Shown here: piece by piece, positions 1 to 6,619 of the stretch
Layout: every line of letters starts with the position of its first letter
How positions within the stretch are numbered: position 1 is the stretch's first letter
The notes under the pieces: model-generated
Told to the model about the DNA's origin: nothing
What the model saw: the letters and a program-made list of their open reading frames with translations, nothing else
The model's database searches: none
From: an uncultured Bacteroidia bacterium
GTDB lineage: Bacteria > Bacteroidota > Bacteroidia > SpSt-205
Direction of reading: 5' to 3'
Assembly: GCA_937995505.1 (NCBI GenBank)
Contig: CALKJV010000112.1
Location: forward strand, 1-29,373
DNA length: 29,373 nt
Made by a program: the position numbers and the translations under genes

Positions 1-2
1 CG

Positions 3-491
3 GGGGCTACTTGGGTGCAGCTGTCTTTCACGAGCTTCAATACGGAGTCGAGCTATGACTTTGTGCGGGTCTATGATGGTACCACTACGAGTGCGCCGCT
101 TCTCGGTAGTTATAGCGGTACCACTTTACCCCCTTCGCTAACTTCCACCGGAGGATCTATGCTGGTGGTTTTCACCTCCGATAGCTCCATCACTCGGGCA
201 GGCTGGGAAGCCAGCTATACCAGCAACGGAACAGTTTCCGCCTTGCCTACCCCAGGCGCGGGTGAAGTGCGGTACTACCCAGTGCCCGCACAGGATTATC
301 TCAAGGTAGAGCTGCCCGCAGGCGAGCCAGGTCAACTTAGCCTATACGATACGGGTGGGCACTTGGTATGGAGCGGACTCGTGCATGGCGGGGAGAATAC
401 CATTTCCCTTTCCGGCTGGGCCTCAGGGGTTTATGTGGCGGTGCTCTGGCGAGGGCAGACCTCTACGACCTTCCGCTTTGTGCGTGAGTAG
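3..491 (+). CDS. C-terminal part of a secreted CUB-domain protein with T9SS type A sorting domain (5' truncated)
   Basis: The reading frame is open from the window edge, so the true start lies upstream; the GTG at 15 is internal (residues GATW precede it in frame). The first ~70 visible residues match a CUB domain: VQLSFTSFNTESSYDFVRVY, then YDGTTTSAPLLGSYSG and SMLVVFTSDSS, typical of extracellular adhesive or enzyme-associated modules. After a short linker the last ~75 residues form a T9SS type A sorting domain (VRYYPVPAQDYLKVEL, SLYDTGGHLVWSG, LSGWASGVYVAVL, final FRFVRE). By family knowledge this directs export across the outer membrane and is cleaved or used for surface attachment. The N-terminal catalytic or binding part is not visible. 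Its last 69 bp overlap the convergent mutY. Domain calls are firm; whole-protein function is unknown. Confidence 0.9.
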   Translation, partial: GATWVQLSFTSFNTESSYDFVRVYDGTTTSAPLLGSYSGTTLPPSLTSTGGSMLVVFTSDSSITRAGWEASYTSNGTVSALPTPGAGEVRYYPVPAQDYLKVELPAGEPGQLSLYDTGGHLVWSGLVHGGENTISLSGWASGVYVAVLWRGQTSTTFRFVRE

Positions 492-1466
492 CTGGCGGAT
501 AGGTGCAGGGAGCTGATACTGCGAGAGCTCTTCCCACCTGATAGGAAAGGTAGCCAATGGCGGTTCGGAGGTAGGGATAAGGTAGCCTACTAAGCGAAAG
601 TGCGTTAGCTCGTGCTGAAGGTCAGGGGGCTGCGGGCGGGGTTCTGCGATTTCTTGGAGGGGGGGGCTCCAGAGGCCGCCCCAGAGCCCCCTGCTCGGGC
701 GCTGCTCTAACCATACTGCCTCTGCATTCGCATACCACAGCAGCTGAAAGTACCGCGTGGGTTTAGGTGATTTGGGAGAGCGAATCGGAAAGCGTTCGGG
801 TGCACCTAGCTGGAGGGCGTTGCAGCTTTGCTGCAAAGGGCACAACAGGCAGCGGGGCCGCTTCGGGGTGCAGACCAGCTGTGCTAAGTCCATGAGGGCA
901 AAAGCCACTTCCCGCCGCTGCCAGTAGAGAGGCAAGGCGTCGGCCTGGGCTTGGAAGCGGGAGCGTTGGTTCGCTGGGGTCTCATCGGCAAAGTATCGGC
1001 TTAGCACTCGCACGAGATTGCCATCTATAGGCAGGGCTGCCCCCCTCCCCGAAAAGCTCCAAATCGCCCGCGCCGTATAGGGACCGACTCCGGGCAGGCG
1101 CCCCAGATCTGCTAGGCCTTTTAGCGCTGCAAAGCCACCTCGCTGGTAGAGCTGCTGGGCTGCCCGATGCAGGTTGTGGGCCCGCTGGTAATACCCCAAC
1201 CCCTGCCAAATCTGCAGGACAGCTTCCACCAGGCTTTCTGCTAGGGCTTGCAGGGTAGGGAAGCGTTCTAGAAAACGATGGATTCGCGCTTCGGCTTGAC
1301 GGATGCGGGTCTGCTGAAGCAGCGTCTCGGTTACCCAAATGCGGTAAGGGTCGTTTGTCTCTCGCCACGGTAGCTGACGCCCCTGCGAAGCATACCATGA
1401 GAGAAGCAGTTCTACTTCATTCCCCGATAATTTTGATGACCACTCGCTTGCGCCGCTGCCCATCAA
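423..1466 (-). CDS. mutY: A/G-specific adenine DNA glycosylase MutY
   Basis: Base-excision repair enzyme that removes adenine mispaired with 8-oxoguanine or G. The order is classic: catalytic Glu47 in TETLLQQT, helix-hairpin-helix LGRLPGVGPYTARAI (121-135), catalytic Asp148 in PIDGN, then the [4Fe-4S] loop C199-x6-C206-x2-C209-x5-C215, and a C-terminal NUDIX-like 8-oxoG recognition domain from about 240. The length of 347 aa is normal. The ATG at 1466 lies 50 bp inside yjbQ, and the first ~15 residues are extra compared with E. coli MutY, so the true start could be slightly further in; no ribosome binding site decides it. It is cotranscribed behind yjbQ. The last ~20 residues, after LPAPIRQLL, form a polar tail encoded antisense to the sorting domain of the convergent gene. 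Confidence 0.95.
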   Translation of the reverse strand: MMGSGASEWSSKLSGNEVELLLSWYASQGRQLPWRETNDPYRIWVTETLLQQTRIRQAEARIHRFLERFPTLQALAESLVEAVLQIWQGLGYYQRAHNLHRAAQQLYQRGGFAALKGLADLGRLPGVGPYTARAIWSFSGRGAALPIDGNLVRVLSRYFADETPANQRSRFQAQADALPLYWQRREVAFALMDLAQLVCTPKRPRCLLCPLQQSCNALQLGAPERFPIRSPKSPKPTRYFQLLWYANAEAVWLEQRPSRGLWGGLWSPPLQEIAEPRPQPPDLQHELTHFRLVGYLIPTSEPPLATFPIRWEELSQYQLPAPIRQLLTHKAEGRRGLPSPEHRHINP

Positions 1467-1830
1467 ACTCTAGATAAAACAATTCTTGCCAGGGGCCGAG
1501 GTCTAAGTCGCCCTTCGTGACAGGGAGTATCACTTGCAGATGGGTAAGGAGGTTCTTGAGGTGGGCATCGCCATTGTCCTCGCCGGTACGGTGATGCCTG
1601 TAATCGGCCCGGAAAGGCGCCAGTTTTTCCAGCCACTCAAAGATATCTTGATGAAGGCCGGGTTCATTGTCTTGGATAATCACCGCAGCGGTAAGGTGCA
1701 TGGCAGAAACTAAGCAAAGGCCCTCTTGGATGCCGGATTTTTTTACCTCAGCCCGCACTTGAGGGGTGAGATGCACAATAGCCCGCCGCTCAGGCGTGTG
1801 CATCCACAGGTAAGCCGTATGGCTGCGCAT
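1417..1830 (-). CDS. yjbQ: YjbQ/UPF0047 family protein
   Basis: A 137-aa protein matching the YjbQ (UPF0047) family over its full length. Visible hallmarks are SAMHLTAAVIIQDNEPG (His45, Asn55, Glu56), HHRTGEDNGDAHLKN (His80, Asp88, His90) and the C-terminal GPWQELFYLEFDGQRRKRV. The conserved His/Glu/Asp residues probably form the active pocket. Members complement thiamine-phosphate synthase mutants weakly, but the physiological role is uncertain. The ATG at 1830 faces the ATG of the plus-strand gene at 1875, and both start codons lie inside one perfect 10-bp inverted repeat. Its own -7 box is poor (GAGCTTCG read on the minus strand at 1842-1835). The next gene, mutY, overlaps its 3' end by 50 bp, suggesting one operon. 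Confidence 0.9.
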   Translation of the reverse strand: MRSHTAYLWMHTPERRAIVHLTPQVRAEVKKSGIQEGLCLVSAMHLTAAVIIQDNEPGLHQDIFEWLEKLAPFRADYRHHRTGEDNGDAHLKNLLTHLQVILPVTKGDLDLGPWQELFYLEFDGQRRKRVVIKIIGE

Positions 1831-1879
1831 GCAGCGAAGCTCTGTATTTTTCTGCGATAGCGTATTTTTGCTGCATGCG
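1826..1879. repeat. Perfect 10-bp inverted repeat spanning both divergent start codons
   Basis: CGCATGCAGC at 1826-1835 is the exact reverse complement of GCTGCATGCG at 1870-1879. The arms contain the start codons of yjbQ (1830, minus) and of the barrel gene (1875, plus), leaving a 34-bp centre that holds the plus-strand TATTTTTG box. It could be a shared operator or simply the result of two identical leaderless start contexts (CTGC-ATGCG) facing each other. Confidence 0.7.
1863..1870 (+). promoter_or_regulatory. -7 promoter box TATTTTTG, leaderless start at 1875
   Basis: Matches the Bacteroidetes TAnnTTTG consensus. Four bases (CTGC) separate it from ATG at 1875, which places transcription start at or next to the A of the start codon. 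No clear -33 TTG element is seen. Confidence 0.7.
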
Positions 1880-2420
1880 GTACCTCGGAGTTGTAAGTCT
1901 GGTGGCTATCTCTCTTCTCTGGGCTCAAAAAGGGATTGGGGGATTTGGGCGAGTGGGCATTGGTGGTACGTACGGCCCGCATCTGATTGGAGCGTCTTTT
2001 CGGCTGCCGCTAGGGTACAGTGAGTACACCTTTGTAGAAGTAGCGGGGGGCTGGGGGCGCTCAAAGGCTCCCAATACAGAAGGGCTCAAAGAAGGCTATG
2101 TACTCGGCCTGGGCATGAACCAAGGCATTCTCGGTACTTGGCTGACGCGAGACTGTGGGATTTACTGGTTTCTGCCTTATTTGGACTTAGGGGCTCGGGC
2201 CTACTACTACAATAAGTTACCTCAGCCCGATGGCAATGGAGGTACCACAGAGAAGCCAGTCATCGTGCCCGATGCTTATGTGGGGTTGGGGGTGCTTTTC
2301 AATGTCGTGCAGCATTTTGAGCTATTTGGGTCGGTGCGGGCACGGGCGGAGATTATTGAGGAGTTGCAGCCGGCTTTTAGCTGGCAGATAGGGGCGAGGG
2401 TAAGCTTTGGTTACCGATGA
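1875..2420 (+). CDS. Predicted outer-membrane beta-barrel protein, function unknown
   Basis: A 181-aa protein with a short signal peptide (MRYLGVVSLVAISLLWAQ), cleaved most simply before the Gln after WA. The mature part is rich in Gly and aromatic residues and alternates in the manner of beta strands, for example FVEVAGGWG, GYVLGLGMNQG, LDLGARAYYY, YVGLGVLF and QIGARVSFGYR. It ends in an aromatic-containing strand as small outer-membrane barrels do. No named family is recognised. The start is fixed by the TAnnTTTG box four bases upstream. It heads an operon: its TGA overlaps the ATG of the amidohydrolase homologue (ATGA). The role may be tied to that secreted protein, but this is inference. 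Confidence 0.75.
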   Translation: MRYLGVVSLVAISLLWAQKGIGGFGRVGIGGTYGPHLIGASFRLPLGYSEYTFVEVAGGWGRSKAPNTEGLKEGYVLGLGMNQGILGTWLTRDCGIYWFLPYLDLGARAYYYNKLPQPDGNGGTTEKPVIVPDAYVGLGVLFNVVQHFELFGSVRARAEIIEELQPAFSWQIGARVSFGYR

Positions 2421-3622
2421 GTGGGCTGGGGTGGCTCTTATGGGCCCAGCTGCTTATCCGAGGAGCTTGGGTACACCGAGGGGAAGGAAGCTTACCAGTA
2501 CAGGCCGATGTACTTGTAGTAGGCGATAGCATCGCAGTGGTAGCCCCTGCCATTTCGGCTCAGCCAGGGTATCGTATCGTGGAAGCTTCCGGAAAGCACC
2601 TCTATCCTGGCCTCATAGGCTTAGCTACCCCCGTAGGTCTCGTGGAAATAGAAGCGGTGCGCGCTACTCGAGATCAGAGCGAGGTGGGCGAATTTACTCC
2701 GGAGGTACAAGCCTATACCGCCTTCAATGTAGACTCGCGCGTACTACCGACACTGGTAGCGGCAGGCATTTTGTATGTAGAATCTACTCCTGCCTATGGG
2801 CTCATGGCGGGGCAATCGGCTGTGATGCGCCTTTGGGGGCGCACGCGGGAAGCAGCCGCTGTGGTAACCTCTGCGGCACTGCATTGCTACCCGCCCTCTT
2901 TGCGGCCCTGGCCGTATTCCAGCTACGAAGAGCAGAAAAAGCAGCGCAAAGAGGCCCAAGAGACCTGGGAGCGCTTGGAACGGTACTTTCAGAAGGCTGC
3001 CCGGTGGTGTGGGGGAGACTCGGCTGAGCAGAGCCTGCCTTTTCGGGCGCTGTGCCCGTACTTGCGTAGGCAGAGGCCTGTCGTCTGGCACGTAGAAGCG
3101 GCCGAAGACATTGAAGCCGTAGTACACTTTTCCCAGCGCTGGGGGCTGAAGGCAGCTATCGCCGACGCCGCCGAAGCCCTTTCCGTCGCCTCCCTCCTAA
3201 GAGAAACCCAAACCCCAGTCATTCTCCTGCGCACGCATCGCTTGCCCACCGGAGAGGATGCGCCTATCCATCAGCCTTTCCTGCTGCCAAAGGCGCTGCG
3301 GGATAGTGGGGTTATAGTACTCCTCGGACATGAGAGCTTCTGGAACCAGCGCAACCTTGCCTACAATGCGGGTACCGCTGCTGCTTACGGACTTCCCTCC
3401 GAAGAAGCGATTTCCATGCTAACCAGCCGCCCCGCCGACTGGCTTGGTCTGTCTCGGATTGGCCGCATTGCGCCAGGGTACAAGGCTTCTCTTTTGCTTA
3501 CGGAAGGCGACCTTTTAGACCCAGCCCGTTCCCGTGTCCTACGGGCTTGGATAGAAGGGCAGGAGGTTGCCCTAACTGAAAATCCCCAGGAAGTCCTCTT
3601 TCGGAAGTTCCGCTACGATTAG
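2417..3622 (+). CDS. Secreted amidohydrolase-superfamily protein with degenerate metal site
   Basis: A 401-aa amidohydrolase-like protein. The N-terminal beta-sandwich part reads DVLVVGDSIAVVAP and the C-terminal part keeps the superfamily signature (ISMLTSRPADWLGL, then RIGRIAPGYKASLLL). Where catalytic members have PGLIDxHxH, this one has PGLIGLATPVGLVEIE (64-79), so both first metal-ligand histidines are gone. The following VRATRDQSEVGEFTPEVQA and YTAFNVDSRVLPTLVAAG segments resemble a group of secreted Bacteroidetes amidohydrolase paralogues that share this loss. It may therefore be non-hydrolytic, a structural or binding protein, or use another site. The N-terminus (MSGLGWLLWAQ) is short for a signal peptide and has no basic residue. 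Translation is coupled to the upstream barrel gene through ATGA. The next gene begins 8 bp downstream. Confidence 0.8.
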   Translation: MSGLGWLLWAQLLIRGAWVHRGEGSLPVQADVLVVGDSIAVVAPAISAQPGYRIVEASGKHLYPGLIGLATPVGLVEIEAVRATRDQSEVGEFTPEVQAYTAFNVDSRVLPTLVAAGILYVESTPAYGLMAGQSAVMRLWGRTREAAAVVTSAALHCYPPSLRPWPYSSYEEQKKQRKEAQETWERLERYFQKAARWCGGDSAEQSLPFRALCPYLRRQRPVVWHVEAAEDIEAVVHFSQRWGLKAAIADAAEALSVASLLRETQTPVILLRTHRLPTGEDAPIHQPFLLPKALRDSGVIVLLGHESFWNQRNLAYNAGTAAAYGLPSEEAISMLTSRPADWLGLSRIGRIAPGYKASLLLTEGDLLDPARSRVLRAWIEGQEVALTENPQEVLFRKFRYD

Positions 3623-3630
3623 CCCGCTTT

Positions 3631-5058
3631 ATGTCTGAGCCTTTGTTTTTTGACCTCCATGTACACAGTACGTTCAAGCCGTACATGCTGAGCGCCGTAG
3701 ATTCCCCGTGGGAAGATTACGACCAAGCTACGCCAGAAGAGCGAGTCCGCCGCACCCCGAAGCTCACTCGCAGTGATTTCAGTAAGCTCTTACGGTCTGG
3801 GACACGGGTGGTCACGCTCGCCCTGCATCCGATTGAAAGATATCTCATCTCCGCTTTGACGACTCGGCCGGTAGCGTATGCGCTGGTGTTTCGGATGCGT
3901 CTAGAACGAGTACGCCAGGTGCTGCAGCGCAATCCCTTTGCTATCCTGCAGCAGGAGTATAATTTACTTTTGGCCTATCAGCGACAACCCCAAGGGCTGG
4001 GCCAGGTGCGCATCGTACAAACTCCGGAAGACTTAGACGGTGCGCTCGCGGAACCTCATACGATAGCGGTACTCCTGGCTATTGAGGGGGCGCATGCATT
4101 AGGTTTTGAGTATCGGGATTACTCTTTTCCGAAAATCCGGGGCTTCTCGTATGACGGGTTTACGCCGCTCTCTCGGGCTATTATACGGGAGCGGCTGGAT
4201 TGGGCTGCCGTGCGTGGGGTGCACATGATTACGCTTCTACATATGGTCTACAATCACTTAGGTACGCCGGCTAAGGCCGTAGAATTGCGAGGCCCGATGG
4301 CGCTTTTACCTAATCCTTTTCGCAGTCTGCGCGGCGTAGGTAGCTACAAGGGGCTTACCAGCTATGGCGCTGCTTTCGTAGAAGAGGCCTACAAACGGTA
4401 CATCCTTATTGATGTCAAGCATTCCGATCATGTAACGAGGGCGCAGATATACGAAATAGCCAGGGAGTACGGGATGCCAGTGATAGCTTCGCATGTGGCG
4501 GCTTCGGGGCATGCCCTGCATAACCGCCGAGTACGGATAGATAAGCCTCGGCATCGCATGCAAAGTGAGCGCTTCAACCCTTGGGATATTAACCTCCACG
4601 ATGAAGACCTGGTGGCTATCGCTCGAAGCGGTGGATTGATAGGGCTTATCTTGGACGAGCGGGTATTGGCGGGCGAGCAGCTCCTCAAGGCTGTGCGAGC
4701 GGGAGAGATATCTCCAACCGAACCCCTGCTTCAGCAGATCCGCTACATCTACACTATCCTCGTGCAGGCTGGGATAGAGCCGCGCTCGGCATTTCGCACG
4801 CTGTGTATAGGCAGTGACTTTGATGGGCTAATCGACCCCATTGATAGTGTGCCCACTGTGCTGGAATATTCCACTGCGCTATATCCGGCCCTCCTGGCGT
4901 TTTTTGAGGCAGAATATGGCCTTTTTGCGGAAACGGGCCTTTCTCCAAAAGAGTTAGCTGACGGCATCGCCTGGGAAAATGGTATTACCTTTTGGCGGGC
5001 TTTTTTACAGCGGAAAGTCAAGCAGTTCCCTGTATCCCCTCCCGTCGCTAAACTCTGA
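3631..5058 (+). CDS. Membrane dipeptidase-like (peptidase M19 family) hydrolase
   Basis: A 475-aa TIM-barrel metallohydrolase related to renal/membrane dipeptidase. Likely metal-site segments are present in the family's order: FDLHVHS (His10, His12), LLAIEGAHALG (bridging Glu), LIDVKHSD, PVIASHVAA and CIGSDFDG, with the terminal NGITFW resembling the family's NxxRV/F end. It is longer than typical M19 enzymes (about 330-400 aa), with an insertion at residues ~30-110. The exact substrate, dipeptide or otherwise, cannot be told. No signal peptide is evident, so it is probably cytoplasmic. It is the third gene of the 1875 operon, 8 bp after the amidohydrolase homologue; peptide turnover would fit but is inferred. 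Confidence 0.8.
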   Translation: MSEPLFFDLHVHSTFKPYMLSAVDSPWEDYDQATPEERVRRTPKLTRSDFSKLLRSGTRVVTLALHPIERYLISALTTRPVAYALVFRMRLERVRQVLQRNPFAILQQEYNLLLAYQRQPQGLGQVRIVQTPEDLDGALAEPHTIAVLLAIEGAHALGFEYRDYSFPKIRGFSYDGFTPLSRAIIRERLDWAAVRGVHMITLLHMVYNHLGTPAKAVELRGPMALLPNPFRSLRGVGSYKGLTSYGAAFVEEAYKRYILIDVKHSDHVTRAQIYEIAREYGMPVIASHVAASGHALHNRRVRIDKPRHRMQSERFNPWDINLHDEDLVAIARSGGLIGLILDERVLAGEQLLKAVRAGEISPTEPLLQQIRYIYTILVQAGIEPRSAFRTLCIGSDFDGLIDPIDSVPTVLEYSTALYPALLAFFEAEYGLFAETGLSPKELADGIAWENGITFWRAFLQRKVKQFPVSPPVAKL

Positions 5059-5070
5059 GGCAAGACATCG

Positions 5071-5078
5071 TATATTTG
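5071..5078 (+). promoter_or_regulatory. -7 promoter box TATATTTG for the AAA+ gene
   Basis: Perfect TAnnTTTG match in the 32-bp gap after the dipeptidase homologue. It lies 12 bases before ATG 5091, or 6 bases before an in-frame TTG at 5085, so the leader would be only about 1-8 nt. Confidence 0.65.
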
Positions 5079-5090
5079 TTTGCGTTGGAT

Positions 5091-6575
5091 ATGCGAGACC
5101 TTACTCGTCTGCGTACGCTCGGTGAACTCAAGCAGGTGGGCTATAAGAGCCGTTCTGTCAAGCAAGAGCTACGCGAAAACCTCCTGGATGCGCTGCGCAC
5201 GGGTCGCCCCCTTTTTGAGGGGATTTATGATTACGAAGATACCGTACTACCTCAGCTCAAAACCGCCATTCTGGCCAAGCACAATATTCTCCTCTTAGGG
5301 CTACGAGGCCAGGCGAAAACTCGCTTAGCTCGGCAGCTGGTGGAACTTTTGGACCCTTACATTCCAGCGATAGAAGGGGTAGAGCTGCCCGAAGATCCTT
5401 TTGCGCCTATCACCCCTCAGGCTAAGGCTTTAGTAGAAGAAGCGGGGGACGATACACCTATTCGCTGGATCCCTCGGGAAGAGCGCTACACCGAAAAGCT
5501 CGCCACACCTGATGTATCGGTAGCCGACCTTCTGGGCGATATTGACCCTATCAAGGCCGCGACACTCAAACTGCCCTACGCAGACCCTCGGGTGATTCAC
5601 TTTGGGCTTGTCCCTCGGGCGCATAGGGGCATCTTCGCCATAAATGAGCTACCAGACCTGCAGCCACGCATTCAAGTCGCCCTCTTCAACCTGCTGCAGG
5701 AACGGGATGTCCAAATCCGTGGCTATAAAATTCGCTTGCCCCTGGATATCCAGTTTGTCTTTACGGCCAATCCAGAAGACTACACGCAGCGGGGCACTAT
5801 CGTAACCCCCCTCAAAGACCGGATTGGCAGTCAAATTCTCACGCACTACCCTCGTACCTTAGAAGCGAGCCTGCGCATCACAGAGCGAGAGGCGGTCCGA
5901 TCCCCCGAACAGATTGAGCGGATAACGCTACCTGAGACGCTCGCTTGCGCCATAGAACGGATAGGATTTTTTGCGCGGGAAAGCGAACACATAGATGCGA
6001 AGAGCGGGGTCTCGGCTCGGCTTACCATTTCTGCTCGGGAATGCATCATCGCCTGGGCGGAGCAGCGCATGCTCTCCAACCGAGAAGAGCGCACCGTCGT
6101 ACGCCCTATGGATCTCTACTCTGCGGGTCCCGCCATCGCCGGCAAGGTAGAGCTCGTGTATGAGGGCGAAAAAGAAGGGATTCAAGCGGTAGCCCTTTAC
6201 TTGGTCCATCGTGCACTTAAGGAGGAGTTTCTTGCGCACTTTCCGCCCCCAGACCGCTTCAAGCGTAGCACCCAGCCCAATCCCTATCAGCCCATCGTAG
6301 ACTGGTTCACGAGCGGTAACCAGCTGCATCTCTCTCGCTGGATGTCCGACGCCCAGTATGAACGGGAGCTTCAGCGCATACCGCACCTACAGCGGCTGGT
6401 GGATAATCTCAACCTCCCCGGCTCCCCATATCCCTGGATGGAGCTGGCCCTCCACGGCTTGGCTGATATGTCTATGATAGGACGAACCCTCTCCGAACGC
6501 GAGATCGCCTTCCAAGATATTCTGGCTGAGCTCTCTTCTCGCCGCGACGACGAGGAGGAGGAAGAAGAAGATTAG
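5091..6575 (+). CDS. MoxR/ChlI-type AAA+ ATPase
   Basis: A 494-aa AAA+ ATPase of the magnesium-chelatase-I/MoxR clade. Walker A is GLRGQAKT (70-77), Walker B is IFAINE (181-186, hhhhNE instead of hhhhDE), sensor 1 is FVFTANPED (Asn227) and the presumed arginine finger is in LKDRIG (Arg244). The C-terminal third is mainly helical and ends in an acidic DDEEEEEED tail. Such ATPases usually act with a VWA-domain partner to remodel or insert metal into a target protein; no VWA gene is adjacent here. ATG 5091 is preferred over upstream TTG codons (5076, 5085) because the first of these lies inside the promoter box. It forms its own transcription unit. The client is unknown. Confidence 0.85.
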   Translation: MRDLTRLRTLGELKQVGYKSRSVKQELRENLLDALRTGRPLFEGIYDYEDTVLPQLKTAILAKHNILLLGLRGQAKTRLARQLVELLDPYIPAIEGVELPEDPFAPITPQAKALVEEAGDDTPIRWIPREERYTEKLATPDVSVADLLGDIDPIKAATLKLPYADPRVIHFGLVPRAHRGIFAINELPDLQPRIQVALFNLLQERDVQIRGYKIRLPLDIQFVFTANPEDYTQRGTIVTPLKDRIGSQILTHYPRTLEASLRITEREAVRSPEQIERITLPETLACAIERIGFFARESEHIDAKSGVSARLTISARECIIAWAEQRMLSNREERTVVRPMDLYSAGPAIAGKVELVYEGEKEGIQAVALYLVHRALKEEFLAHFPPPDRFKRSTQPNPYQPIVDWFTSGNQLHLSRWMSDAQYERELQRIPHLQRLVDNLNLPGSPYPWMELALHGLADMSMIGRTLSEREIAFQDILAELSSRRDDEEEEEED

Positions 6576-6605
6576 AACTTGCGCTGCTCCCCTCAGGAGA
6601 AGTTC
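6575..6605. repeat. Short inverted repeat between AAA+ and M1 peptidase genes
   Basis: GAACTT at 6575-6580 pairs with AAGTTC at 6600-6605, and inside it CTCC (6587-6590) pairs with GGAG. No T-run follows, so it is a poor intrinsic terminator. It sits just upstream of the 6608 promoter box and could be an operator. Low confidence. Confidence 0.3.
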
Positions 6606-6607
6606 CG

Positions 6608-6615
6608 TATATTTG
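6608..6615 (+). promoter_or_regulatory. -7 promoter box TATATTTG, leaderless start at 6620
   Basis: Perfect TAnnTTTG match followed by TCTC and then ATG at 6620, the same four-base spacing as at 1875, 18478, 26750 and 26964. The second codon is CGG. Confidence 0.75.
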
Positions 6616-6619
6616 TCTC

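Noticed and set aside
982..1398. Long minus-strand frame inside mutY
   Set aside because: Alternate frame of a well-supported gene; no start context and low-complexity composition.
5076..5090. TTG codons as the start of the AAA+ ATPase
   Set aside because: The TTG at 5076 lies inside the TATATTTG box and cannot be transcribed as a start; ATG 5091 is more likely, though TTG 5085 is not excluded.
5928..6386. 152-codon minus-strand frame inside the AAA+ gene
   Set aside because: Antisense to conserved AAA+ coding sequence, no promoter box or recognisable protein.
6575..6605. Inverted repeat after the AAA+ gene as a terminator
   Set aside because: No U-run follows and the stem is interrupted; kept only as a low-confidence repeat.
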